This document shows positions 33,966 to 42,234 of a DNA stretch of 46,729 bases, piece after piece (positions within the stretch are counted from its first letter, which is position 1; each line of letters begins with the position of its first letter). Location of the stretch: NCBI RefSeq assembly GCF_003121405.1, contig NZ_QBUY01000068.1, positions 1 to 46,729 on the forward strand, given 5' to 3'. Source of the DNA: Paraburkholderia sp. C35 (GTDB taxonomy: Bacteria; Pseudomonadota; Gammaproteobacteria; Burkholderiales; Burkholderiaceae). A program made the position numbers and the translations under genes. Under the pieces are notes generated by a model. It did no database searches and was not told where the DNA came from. It saw nothing but the letters and a program-made list of their open reading frames with translations.

Positions 33966-34532
33966 ATGACACTACTGACGGCATTCAGACGACATCTCTT
34001 CATCACGCTCGGCAATACGCTGCCCACCTACGGGCCGTTCAACCGCATGCGCGCATCGATGTTTCGCAAGGCAGGGATGGCGATAGGCAGGGACGTGACG
34101 ATCATCGGGCCATTGAATGTCGAGCTGAGCCTGAACGAGGAAACGATTCGCGGCATCTCGATCGGCGACAACGTCTATCTGAACGCGGACACGCGATTGG
34201 CGTGCCGCAATAGCCGCATTTCGATCGGCGACGATGTGCAGGTGGGTCCGCGCGTGTCCTTCGAAACGGCGACGCACGGCATCGTCTACGAACCTGAGCT
34301 AGGACGCGGGCTGGACCATCACGAGATTCGCGTCGGCGACAAGGTATGGATCGGTGCGGGCGCAACGATCCTGCCAGGCGTGACGATCCACGAAGCCGCC
34401 GTGATTGCCGCCGGCGCAGTCGTCACGAAGGACGTACCCGCCTACACGCTGGTGGGCGGCGTGCCGGCGCGCAAGATACGCGACATCGAAAAGTCCGAAA
34501 GCCCGCTTCAGCGCCACGGCGCCATGGCATGA
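33966..34532 (+). CDS. Hexapeptide-repeat O-acetyltransferase
   Basis: The 188-residue protein is a left-handed beta-helix acyltransferase of the maltose/galactoside acetyltransferase (LbH_MAT-like) type. It shows an N-terminal basic helix, repeated hexapeptides (ISIGDNVYLNADTRLACRNSRISIGDDVQVGP), the catalytic-region His (ATHG) and the closing WIGAGATILPGVTIHEAAVIAAGAVVTKDVP loop and GGVPARKIR. It probably acetylates a sugar hydroxyl with acetyl-CoA. The ribosome site is weak. Its last 25 bases overlap the 3' end of the convergent cytochrome b561 gene. Confidence 0.88.
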   Translation: MTLLTAFRRHLFITLGNTLPTYGPFNRMRASMFRKAGMAIGRDVTIIGPLNVELSLNEETIRGISIGDNVYLNADTRLACRNSRISIGDDVQVGPRVSFETATHGIVYEPELGRGLDHHEIRVGDKVWIGAGATILPGVTIHEAAVIAAGAVVTKDVPAYTLVGGVPARKIRDIEKSESPLQRHGAMA

Positions 34533-35041
34533 AATACGCCGTCGCGGCGCACCAGCGCATGAAACAGCGCAGCCGCCAGATGCACGAGAATCAGCGCGAA
34601 GAAGCACAGCGCGAGAAAGCGGTGCGCATTCCATAGCAGCGAATGCAGTTCGTTGCTGTGCGGCAGAATCCACGGCAACTGCACGCCCGCCACGATGACG
34701 GGATACTCCGCCGCCGACAACATCCCCCAGCCGATCAGCGGCAGTCCGATCATCAGCGCATAGAAGGCGAGATGCGACAGGTACGCGGCGAGCTTCATCG
34801 GCTCAGGCATGTCGGCGGGCAGACTCGGTGCCCCGCGCGTGAGCCTGACCACCAGCCGGATCAGCGCGAGCACGAGAATCGCGATGCCGAGCGGCTTGTG
34901 AATCGAGACCAGCGTCAGATAGTCAGGCCGGATCGTAGACACCATGCCCACGCCGATAAACAGCATCGCCAGAATGCAGATCGCCATGATCCAGTGCAGC
35001 GCACGCTGCAGCGGCGTAAAGCGCTCGAGAGTCGGTTTCAT
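34508..35041 (-). CDS. Cytochrome b561
   Basis: The 177-residue inner-membrane dihaem cytochrome has four helices. Candidate haem ligands are His in RALHWIMAIC (helix 1), SIHKPLGIAIL (helix 2), and the helix 4 His residues in LLWNAHRFLALCFFALILVHLAA. Such proteins pass electrons from quinol to periplasmic acceptors. The ATG at 35041 overlaps the stop of the catalase-like gene (ATGA) and has GGAG upstream, implying coupled translation. The pair probably works together. Confidence 0.9.
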   Translation of the reverse strand: MKPTLERFTPLQRALHWIMAICILAMLFIGVGMVSTIRPDYLTLVSIHKPLGIAILVLALIRLVVRLTRGAPSLPADMPEPMKLAAYLSHLAFYALMIGLPLIGWGMLSAAEYPVIVAGVQLPWILPHSNELHSLLWNAHRFLALCFFALILVHLAAALFHALVRRDGVFHAMAPWR

Positions 35042-36099
35042 GGCTTCGCTCCTTCGGCAGGCGTGTGCGGATAGTCTTTGTCTTCGGCTGTCCGTCGATT
35101 GAACGAAACGGAGTAGGCGGCCGAGCGCGCAGCAGGGAACGGATCGTCGGATACATGCATGCCTGCCGGCAGCACGGTCGGATCGAAATTGAGGTCGCGG
35201 CACGGGCCGTCCGCTTCCGGTTCGATCGCGCTGACCACCAGCGTGCCCACGTCGACCTTGCGACGGTCGTCAGGCCAGGCCTTGCTCGGATCGGCCGTCG
35301 GATCGCCGGGATTGGCAACGGTCACGACCAGCGTCCAGCGTTGCGGCGCACTTTGCACGCGTTGCGTGATGTCGGTTTCGAGAAAATTCTCGGGCTTCTG
35401 CTTGAGGGTATCGGGCGATACCGGCTCGGGCTTCGCTGCCGGCACGAACGACCAGCGCACCACCTGGTCCTGTCCCTGCGCATTCGTGAAGATGAAACTG
35501 TTGAGGCTGTTGTACTGTTCCTGCGCATACGATGCCGTCCACGGTGCCGTGGTGGCCCATGCGCCGAACGCGGCAAACTCGGGGTGCGCGCCGATGAACT
35601 GCTTCATTGCATCGGGATCGTCCTTTTTCCCGGCCGCTTCGAGCAACGCGTAGAACGCTTGCGGCGTGGCCACCGGGAAGAAGGGCGCGTCGATCATCGC
35701 GGTGCGCCACTCCGTGCCATCCGGTGCGACGATGCGCAGACTCAGGCCACGCACGCGCACGCTCGGGTCAGCCGCTTTGGCATCGGGCGTGGCGAGATTG
35801 AAGCGGCCCGTCACGTTCGATGTGCCTTGCGCGAATAGGGGCGCTTTCGACAATGCAGCACCCGCTCCATTCGATTCGAACGTCCCGGTGAAGCAGATGC
35901 CCTTTGCATGATTGCGCCGGAAGCCCAGCGCGGGGCCGCCCGGCGGCGCCAGCGCGTTGACGATCTTGGGCGGCGTCAGGCGGTCTGGCGTGAGCCAGCC
36001 TGCCGTATAGGCGAAGGCAATGGCCACGACGGCGACGATGATCGCGATCAGGGCCAGTGAACGGGCAGCGGACGCTTGTGAACCGGGTCTGTCGGCCAT
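35038..36099 (-). CDS. Membrane-anchored catalase-related haem peroxidase
   Basis: The 353-residue protein has one N-terminal helix (SLALIAIIVAVVAIAFAYTAG, about residues 14-34) and a reduced catalase fold on the periplasmic side. Distal His64 sits in RRNHAKGICFTGTF, with the following NVTGRFNLAT strand, and proximal Tyr329 lies in AARSAAYSVSFNRR. It lacks the length of a true catalase and belongs with the SrpA-like catalase-related peroxidases. It overlaps the cytochrome b561 gene by four bases; electrons for peroxide reduction may come from that protein. That electron route is inference. An in-frame ATG at 36132 is less likely. Confidence 0.88.
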   Translation of the reverse strand: MADRPGSQASAARSLALIAIIVAVVAIAFAYTAGWLTPDRLTPPKIVNALAPPGGPALGFRRNHAKGICFTGTFESNGAGAALSKAPLFAQGTSNVTGRFNLATPDAKAADPSVRVRGLSLRIVAPDGTEWRTAMIDAPFFPVATPQAFYALLEAAGKKDDPDAMKQFIGAHPEFAAFGAWATTAPWTASYAQEQYNSLNSFIFTNAQGQDQVVRWSFVPAAKPEPVSPDTLKQKPENFLETDITQRVQSAPQRWTLVVTVANPGDPTADPSKAWPDDRRKVDVGTLVVSAIEPEADGPCRDLNFDPTVLPAGMHVSDDPFPAARSAAYSVSFNRRTAEDKDYPHTPAEGAKP

Positions 36100-36311
36100 G
36101 GAAGTCTCGACTGGGAGTTCTGCTGGCGACAATCTAGCAGCACCACAAAAATCGTGCAGAAGGGCGCCGTGCCGCGCCGGACACCGTCAATGCCGCCTGG
36201 ACGGGTGCTGACGAGGCAACACCGTGTATCGGCGCGTGCGCCTACCGCGGCGATTCCAGCAGGACTACCATCGCTGCACGCTCGAATGAGTGCAGCTACC
36301 ATGAGCCTGCT

Positions 36312-37199
36312 ATGGACACGATTCGCATCCTGCTTCAAACCACCATTCCGCCCGCCGCCGACGACTGGTCGATCGCGCGCTTCAGCCGCCTTGCGGAACT
36401 GCTGCGCAGCCACCGCGACCACAACGGACGCGCCGTATTCGACGTCGTCGCGCGGGATCGCGCACAAAGCGGGCAGCCGGACCCGGTGCTGTCGCGGCTC
36501 GACGAATCGTCGTTCGACGAAATGTGGCTCTTTGCCGTCGATGCAGGCGACGGACTCACGCCCGAAGACTGCGCAGGCATCAACCGCTTCCGCGAATCAG
36601 GCCGTGGACTGCTCGTCACGCGCGATCATATGGACGTGGGCTGTTCGCTGTGCAGTCTCGGCGCAGTGGGTAAGGCGCACCATTTTCATACGCACAATGT
36701 CGATCCCGACCCGGCGCGCTGCCAGTGCGACGATCCGTTTTCCACGCATATTTTGTGGCCCAATTTTCACTCGGGCGCGAATGGCGATTACCAGGAAGTG
36801 TCGGTTGTCGGGGCGATGCATCCGTTGCTCGGCAACGCGGATTCTCCGACAGGCGCGATCCGCTTTTTCCCCGCGCATCCGCATGAGGGCGCCGTTACCG
36901 CGCCCGATAACGAATCGGCGCGCGTGATCGCACGCGGGACAAGCAAGGTCACGGGCACGGTCTTCAATCTTGCGGTCGCTTTCGAGCCTTCCGCGAGCGG
37001 CGGCCCTGCCGTTGCGCAAAGCACCTTCCATCACTTCGCCGATTACAACTGGGACGCAAGCGACGGCTGCCCGAGTTTCGTCGACGAGCCGCCCGGAAAC
37101 AGCATGCAGACGGAACGGCAGGCATTGCCGGATGCGCACCGCTATGCGCTCAATGTCGCGTTGTGGCTTGCAGGAAGACCGCTCGATCAGCGCCCGTAG
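36312..37199 (+). CDS. Conserved hypothetical protein, possible ThuA/amidotransferase-like fold
   Basis: The 295-residue soluble protein is not firmly recognised. It contains FDEMWLFAVDAGDGLTPEDCAGINRFRESGRGLLVTRDH, which has the strand-helix-strand pattern of class I glutamine amidotransferase-like or ThuA-like domains. Later segments are HHFHTHNVDPD, a cysteine cluster (CSLCSLG, CQCDDP) and STFHHFADYNWD near the C-terminus, where the His and Asp could bind a metal. No signal peptide is present. It diverges from the catalase-like gene across 212 bases. The fold assignment is tentative. Confidence 0.7.
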   Translation: MDTIRILLQTTIPPAADDWSIARFSRLAELLRSHRDHNGRAVFDVVARDRAQSGQPDPVLSRLDESSFDEMWLFAVDAGDGLTPEDCAGINRFRESGRGLLVTRDHMDVGCSLCSLGAVGKAHHFHTHNVDPDPARCQCDDPFSTHILWPNFHSGANGDYQEVSVVGAMHPLLGNADSPTGAIRFFPAHPHEGAVTAPDNESARVIARGTSKVTGTVFNLAVAFEPSASGGPAVAQSTFHHFADYNWDASDGCPSFVDEPPGNSMQTERQALPDAHRYALNVALWLAGRPLDQRP

Positions 37200-37223
37200 A
37201 GCGTGCCGCAGCGATCACGCGAT

Positions 37224-37775
37224 TCATTTACGTCGATCGGTTTTGAGCAGACCGTATAGCGCGCTATCCGACACCTCGCCGCCGACTACGCCACGTTCGC
37301 GCAACAACCCTTCACGCGTGAAGCCAAGCCGCTCCAGCAGATTCGCGGAAGACTGATTGCGCGGATCGATGTCGGCTTCGATGCGCCTCAGCCCGAATTC
37401 GTCGAACGCATGATCGATCAGGCGCCCGGCGGCTTCTGACATGTAGCCGTGGCCCCAGTGCCTGCGCTGCAAGCTGAAGCCGATTTCCGCCCTGCGGCAT
37501 TGTTCGTCGACATGGAACAGGCTGATGTCGCCGAGTACTTCGCCCGTCGCTCGCAACGTTAGCGTGAAAGCAATCGAGTCACTGCCGGCGGCCTCGGCGA
37601 TTCTTCTCTCCACGCGCGCATGCGCGTCGGCAACCGCTGTCATCGGCACGATGGAGAAGTACTGCATTGCGAGTGGATCGGACCAGATGACGAATAGCGA
37701 CGATGCATCTTCTGGTTGAAGCGGTCTGAGTGCAAGGCGTGACGTTTCCAGCGTAACGGGTTTCAGTAATGGCAT
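37224..37775 (-). CDS. GNAT-family N-acetyltransferase, RimJ/RimL type
   Basis: The 183-residue protein has LETSRLALRPLQPEDASSLF at the N-terminus and the acetyl-CoA-binding region EIGFSLQRRHWGHGYMSEAAGRLIDHAFDE, followed by LRRIEADIDPRNQSSANLLERLGFTREGLLRE, the standard RimJ/RimL-like motif set. Substrate could be a ribosomal protein N-terminus or a small molecule. It is a single gene convergent with the hypothetical gene that ends 24 bases away. Confidence 0.92.
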   Translation of the reverse strand: MPLLKPVTLETSRLALRPLQPEDASSLFVIWSDPLAMQYFSIVPMTAVADAHARVERRIAEAAGSDSIAFTLTLRATGEVLGDISLFHVDEQCRRAEIGFSLQRRHWGHGYMSEAAGRLIDHAFDEFGLRRIEADIDPRNQSSANLLERLGFTREGLLRERGVVGGEVSDSALYGLLKTDRRK

Positions 37776-37936
37776 GATGTCGATGGTTTTTCAGGTTGCC
37801 CATTATCGGGCGGCCAGGGTAAGGCAGGCAAATCGGACACAACGCGCGTCATTGTAATTTCCACCTAATAATCAGTGGGCAACCTGTGCGGCACATGTGA
37901 ACCGTGACAGTGCCCGCTTACTCGACGAGGATGAAA

Positions 37937-38335
37937 ATGAAGCTCCGTTGGACCACCATTCTGATAGCTGCAAGCATGAGCGTTCTGATTGCCGGGTGCG
38001 CCTCGCCCGTCGAACGCGCCAATGAAAAGAACGATCTGCTGTCGGCTGCGGGCTTCACGATCGTCCCCGTGACGACGGACGCGCAGAGACTGCAATTGCA
38101 GACATTGCCGCCCAATCGCGTGGTGCAGAAGGTCAAGGACGGCAAGGTGATGTTCGTCTACGCGGACCCGTATGCATGCGGCTGCCTGTACATCGGCGAT
38201 CAGAATGCATGGAACAACTACAAGCGCGAACAGCTTCAGCAGAACTTCCTGAACCAGGAACGCATGAACGCCGAGATGAACGAAAACGCGGCGTGGAACT
38301 GGAGCATGTGGGGTCCGGGCTGGTGGGCGTATTGA
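37937..38335 (+). CDS. Small lipoprotein with aromatic C-terminus
   Basis: The 132-residue protein has a lipoprotein signal (TTILIAASMSVLIAGC) with lipidated Cys21, then a domain with VKDGKVMFVYADPYACGCLYIGDQNAWNNY. The CGC motif and the C-terminal WNWSMWGPGWWAY stretch stand out. The ATG at 37937 is chosen because GAGG lies six bases upstream; 37931 and 37904 are in-frame alternatives. The family is seen as a hypothetical lipoprotein; the function is unknown. Confidence 0.83.
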   Translation: MKLRWTTILIAASMSVLIAGCASPVERANEKNDLLSAAGFTIVPVTTDAQRLQLQTLPPNRVVQKVKDGKVMFVYADPYACGCLYIGDQNAWNNYKREQLQQNFLNQERMNAEMNENAAWNWSMWGPGWWAY

Positions 38336-38521
38336 TCTTCTGAGCCGTTTTTTTTCGCCGCCTTGCGCGGCGATTAACATTTCAATTGCACCAGCAACAA
38401 TAATTTATTGCTGGCTGCCGCATCCGGATTCATTGACTATACTGCATAACGCTGCGGTCTCCGCTGCCTGCGCGTTAGCACGTTTCCCGTTCGACAATCA
38501 CGGTATTAATCCCGGCGTGCA

Positions 38522-38544
38522 GGAAACGCATCCGTAGCGTTTCC
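38522..38544. promoter_or_regulatory. Perfect 8+8 inverted repeat upstream of tetR, candidate operator
   Basis: GGAAACGC and GCGTTTCC are perfect inverted copies with a seven-base spacer, 27 bases upstream of the TetR start. Size and position suit autoregulation by the TetR protein encoded next. A -10-like TATACT lies at about 38437. Confidence 0.6.
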
Positions 38545-38570
38545 ATGCATGCGGTGCGTTTCAGGACCCC

Positions 38571-39218
38571 ATGAATCCAGATCGCAAGCACGGGCCGGGT
38601 GGACGCTTGACGCGATGCGAGTCGCAGGCGCGGCTGCGTGCCGTGGTCGAGAGCGCCAAGAAACGTTTCCTGTCGGATGGCTTCCGGGAAACCAGTCTCG
38701 ACGACATCGCCCGTGACGCTGGCGTGGCGAAGAAGACACTGTATGGGCACTTCGGCAGCAAGGAACAACTGTTCAGTGCGATCCTGCAGATGCTGGGGCG
38801 AACCTGGCAGGAAGAACTCCGGCGCATCGTCACGAGCGGCGGCGAGCCTGTCGAGGTGCTCCAGAGCGCGGCGCTGCATCTGCTCGACATCGGTACGCGC
38901 GAGGACATGACGCAGCTTTACTGGGTCCTGCTGGTCGAGACGCGCCGCTTTCCCACGCTCTCGGCCGGGCTTTACCAGCAACATGGCAGGCTGATCGGTA
39001 TCGAGCCGCTGGTGAGCTATCTGCAGGCGGCAATGGAAAGCGGCAAGCTCGAATTCGACGATGTCGAACTCGCTGCCGAGCAGTTCGTTCATCTGGTGCT
39101 GGGCGGCGTGCGGGCGAGGATGCTGCTCATGGGCGCGAGGCGTCCGGGGCCGGCGCGACGCCGGATGATCGCCACCCAGGCGGTGCGGATCTTCGTCGCA
39201 GGATGTATGAGCCGCTGA
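38571..39218 (+). CDS. TetR-family regulator, upstream of efflux operon
   Basis: The 215-residue regulator has an N-terminal helix-turn-helix (SLDDIARDAGVAKKTLYGHFGSKEQLF) and a helical effector domain with a TetR_C-type end (LVLGGVRARMLLMG). AGGA lies before the ATG. It precedes the RND efflux genes on the same strand by 116 bases and probably represses them and itself, though no effector can be named. Confidence 0.92.
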   Translation: MNPDRKHGPGGRLTRCESQARLRAVVESAKKRFLSDGFRETSLDDIARDAGVAKKTLYGHFGSKEQLFSAILQMLGRTWQEELRRIVTSGGEPVEVLQSAALHLLDIGTREDMTQLYWVLLVETRRFPTLSAGLYQQHGRLIGIEPLVSYLQAAMESGKLEFDDVELAAEQFVHLVLGGVRARMLLMGARRPGPARRRMIATQAVRIFVAGCMSR

Positions 39219-39334
39219 AATGATGTCAGTGACAATGAGCTTTCAATTCAATTTCACGTTTCATTCAATTTAATTAGTCTTACGAAGTAACGTTTTTTTG
39301 TCGGAATGCTGATCCAGTCCTTGGAGGCAAGTGC
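39219..39334 (+). promoter_or_regulatory. AT-rich promoter region of the efflux operon
   Basis: This gap drops sharply in GC and carries repeated CAATTT-type units (TTCAATTCAATTTCACG, CATTCAATTTAATTAG, 39241-39274), then CGTTTTTTTGTCGG. It probably contains the efflux promoter and a regulator site. No clear palindrome or -35/-10 pair could be fixed. GGAGG near 39323 is the ribosome site of the next gene. Confidence 0.4.
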
Positions 39335-40903
39335 ATGAAGACGGCTTCGCACGCCCCGCGTGTTCTGCGCGACGGCTACGGACAACGGGTAGGGCGATTG
39401 GGCGCGCTCGGCGGGCTTGCGCTCGCGGTCGCCATGTCGCTGGCGGCGTGCATGATGGGGCCGGACTATCGCCGGCCCGAGTTGCAGGTGCCGGAAGGAT
39501 TCAAGGAAGGCGTCGACTGGCAGCGCGCCGATGCAAACCCGCAAGGCGCAATCGATAGCACCTGGTGGCGCATGTACGGCGACGACCAGCTCAACGGCCT
39601 CGTCGATCAGGCCTTGAAGGCCAATCAGTCGATCGCCGCCGCAGAGGCGGCCTACCGTCTCGCGCTCGCGACCGTCGACGCCAACCGCGCGGGGCTGTTC
39701 CCGACCATCACAGCAGGCCTGTCGGGGTCGCGCTCGGGCGGTAATGTGTCTGCGCTGAGCGCGGGCCGCACCACGGGCACGACGGCCTCGGCGACGGGCG
39801 GCGTGGGCAACAGCGTGGTGGCGCTCGGCTCCGTCAGCTGGGAACTGGATCTGTGGGGTGCGATCCGCCGTCAGATCGAAGAGGCGAAGGCGAATGCGCA
39901 GGCATCGGATGCGCAGCTTGCGGGCGAGCGCATTTCGATCGCGGCCAGCGTGGTCACGGACTATTTCGAACTGCGCCAGGCCGACTACGATATCCGCTCG
40001 TTCACGGAGCAGCAGAACGCTTACGCGCGCATTCTCGCCATCGTGCAGACGGCATACAAGGAAGGCGCGGCCTCCAGCGACGACGTACTGGTCGCGACGG
40101 AAGACCTGCAAACCGTCATCGCCGAATTGCAGGCGACGCAGATCAATCGCGAGCACGACGAACACGCGATCGCGGTGCTCGAAGGCCTGCCGCCCGAATC
40201 GTTCAGCATTCCACCCGATCCCGACTATCACTTCGTCTCGCCTGCCATTCCCCCCTCATTGCCGTCTCAACTGCTCGAACGGCGTTACGACGTGGTCAGC
40301 GCCGAACGCTCGGCGGCAGCGGCCAATGCGGGCATCGGCGTAGCGGAGGCGGCCTTCTTCCCGACGCTGACACTGTCCGCCGAAGGCGGCTTCGCGCACA
40401 GCACGCTGGCCCATCTGTTCACGGTGCCGAACCGCTTCTGGACACTCGGCCCCGATCTGGCCGAAACCATTTTCGACGGCGGCGCGCGCACGGCAGCCGT
40501 GCACGAAGCACGCGCGACCTACGACGAGAACGTCGCCAACTATCGCAACACGGTGCTCGGCGCATTCCAGAGCGTCGAGGACAGCCTGTCGTCGATGAAT
40601 CATCTGCGGGCGCAGGAAAGTGCCTACGCGCAGGTGCTCGACAGCAGCACGCGGCTGTTTGCCAGCCAGCAGGCGCAGTTCGACGCAGGCGCGGTGAGCC
40701 AGCAGAACGTGCTGAATCAGCGCATCACGCTGATCCAGTCGCAACAGACGCTGCGCGATACACAGGCGCTGCTCGCGCAGAGCCATGTGCTGCTGATCAA
40801 GAATCTCGGCGGTGGCTGGCAACGCGACGACGCCGATGCGGCACAGCCCGCTTCGGCGAGCGCGGTGCGGCCCGTTGCGCAAACCTCCAGCTCTGCCGAT
40901 TGA
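39335..40903 (+). CDS. RND efflux outer-membrane factor, OprM/NodT-type lipoprotein
   Basis: The 522-residue TolC-like channel protein has a lipobox (LAVAMSLAAC, Cys39) and two repeats of an outer-membrane efflux domain. Segments seen are VSWELDLWGAIRRQIEEAKA, ITQN-like EGLPPESFSIPPD, LLERRYDVVSAERSAAAANAGIGVAEAAFFPTLTLSAEGG and FDGGARTAAVHEARATYDENVANYRNTVLGAFQSVEDSL. It would form the trimeric exit duct for the pump encoded downstream. The C-terminal tail is Ala/Ser-rich. It is the first gene of the efflux operon, with GGAGG nine bases before the ATG. Confidence 0.95.
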   Translation: MKTASHAPRVLRDGYGQRVGRLGALGGLALAVAMSLAACMMGPDYRRPELQVPEGFKEGVDWQRADANPQGAIDSTWWRMYGDDQLNGLVDQALKANQSIAAAEAAYRLALATVDANRAGLFPTITAGLSGSRSGGNVSALSAGRTTGTTASATGGVGNSVVALGSVSWELDLWGAIRRQIEEAKANAQASDAQLAGERISIAASVVTDYFELRQADYDIRSFTEQQNAYARILAIVQTAYKEGAASSDDVLVATEDLQTVIAELQATQINREHDEHAIAVLEGLPPESFSIPPDPDYHFVSPAIPPSLPSQLLERRYDVVSAERSAAAANAGIGVAEAAFFPTLTLSAEGGFAHSTLAHLFTVPNRFWTLGPDLAETIFDGGARTAAVHEARATYDENVANYRNTVLGAFQSVEDSLSSMNHLRAQESAYAQVLDSSTRLFASQQAQFDAGAVSQQNVLNQRITLIQSQQTLRDTQALLAQSHVLLIKNLGGGWQRDDADAAQPASASAVRPVAQTSSSAD

Positions 40904-41018
40904 CAGGACTGTCGCAATCGACAGGCACGCAGTTCAACACGATTCCCCCGATACCGGGTGCGCTGACAGGCAGCAACACCGCCCGCGCATGCCGGTGTCA
41001 CGCAAGAACGGAGTTCTC

Positions 41019-42224
41019 ATGAAGTCACGTTTGGAACGCGTGTCGGTGTCATGTCTGTGTCTGATCGTGCTCGCCGCGTGCTCGAAAAAAGAGGCGCCGC
41101 CGCCTCCGCCACAGGTGTCGACGGTGAAGGTGCAGGCGCAGTCGGTGCCGCTGGAGCGGCGCTTCGTCGGACGGCTGTCGCCGTACTACAGCGCGAATGT
41201 CACGGCGCGCGTATCGGGCGTGCTGCTCAAGCGCAATTACACGGAAGGCGCGCAGGTGCGCGCGGGTCAGTTGCTGTTCGAGATCGATCCCGTGTTCTAT
41301 CGCGCGCAGCTCGACAACGACCTCGCGATACTCGCCGAAGACCGCGCGACTTACATCAACGACCACATCACGGCGATGCGTAACCGCAAGCTGTTGCCCG
41401 TCGGCTCGGTCTCGCAACAGACAGTCGATAACTCCGACGCCGCCGAGCGCAGCGCGGCCGCCAAGGTGAAAGCCGACGAAGCGACGGTGCAGAGCGCGCG
41501 CATCGCGCTCGATTACACGCGCGTGACGGCGCCCATCGGCGGCATCGCCGGGCAGCAGCAGGTCACGGCGGGCGCGGTGGTCGGCAGCGGCACCACCGAC
41601 GCAGGCGGCAACGGCACACTGTTGACGACGATCCAGCAGATCGATCCGATGTACGTGAACTTCACCATCAGCTCCGCCGATCTCTCCACGCTGCAGGAAT
41701 CGCAGACGGGCGGCAAGGTCGATCTGTCGCAACAGAACGACGTATCGGTGCGCATCTCGCTGCCTAATGGCACGCCGTACGGCAGCGCCGGCGCGCTCGA
41801 TTTCTCCGACGTGACGGTGAATGCATCGACAGGTGCCGTCAATCTGCGCGCACTGGTCGCGAATCCTAGGCGTCAGTTGCTGCCGGGCATGTTCGTGGCG
41901 CTGACCGTCGATTTCGGCAAGCAGAACAATGTCTTCCTGATTCCGCAGCAGGCGCTGGTGCGCGATACGACGGGCGGCTATGTGCTGACGGTGGGCGGCG
42001 ACAACAAGGTGACGCGCAAGGACGTCGAGACGAGGAATAGCCTCGGCAACAACTGGATCGTGACGCATGGCCTGAACGATGGCGACGAGATCATCGTCGA
42101 GGGCGTGCAGAAGGCGCATGAGGGCGCGCCTGTGAAGCCGGTCGCGTGGCAGCCACCAGCGGGCGCAGCGGGGGCTTCATCAGGTGCAGCGGCGGCAGCG
42201 GCTCCCGCCAGCGCGGCGAAGTAG
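41019..42224 (+). CDS. RND efflux periplasmic adaptor (membrane fusion protein)
   Basis: The 401-residue adaptor is a lipoprotein (CLCLIVLAAC, Cys21) with a lipoyl half-motif (GRLSPYYSANVTARVSGVLLKRNYTEGAQVRAGQLLFEID), an alpha-hairpin (DNDLAILAEDRATYIND onward), the second lipoyl part (YTRVTAPIGGIAGQQQVTAGAVVG), and barrel and proximal domains ending in Ala/Ser-rich sequence. The ATG at 41019 has GGAG eight bases upstream. It joins the outer-membrane factor to the inner-membrane pump, and lies 115 bases after the former and 10 before the latter. Confidence 0.94.
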   Translation: MKSRLERVSVSCLCLIVLAACSKKEAPPPPPQVSTVKVQAQSVPLERRFVGRLSPYYSANVTARVSGVLLKRNYTEGAQVRAGQLLFEIDPVFYRAQLDNDLAILAEDRATYINDHITAMRNRKLLPVGSVSQQTVDNSDAAERSAAAKVKADEATVQSARIALDYTRVTAPIGGIAGQQQVTAGAVVGSGTTDAGGNGTLLTTIQQIDPMYVNFTISSADLSTLQESQTGGKVDLSQQNDVSVRISLPNGTPYGSAGALDFSDVTVNASTGAVNLRALVANPRRQLLPGMFVALTVDFGKQNNVFLIPQQALVRDTTGGYVLTVGGDNKVTRKDVETRNSLGNNWIVTHGLNDGDEIIVEGVQKAHEGAPVKPVAWQPPAGAAGASSGAAAAAAPASAAK

Positions 42225-42234
42225 GAGACCGTCC

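Noticed and set aside
38348..38372. T tract with CGCCGC hairpin after the lipoprotein gene
   Set aside because: On the plus strand the T tract precedes the stem, and on the minus strand A's follow it, so polarity is wrong for a terminator.
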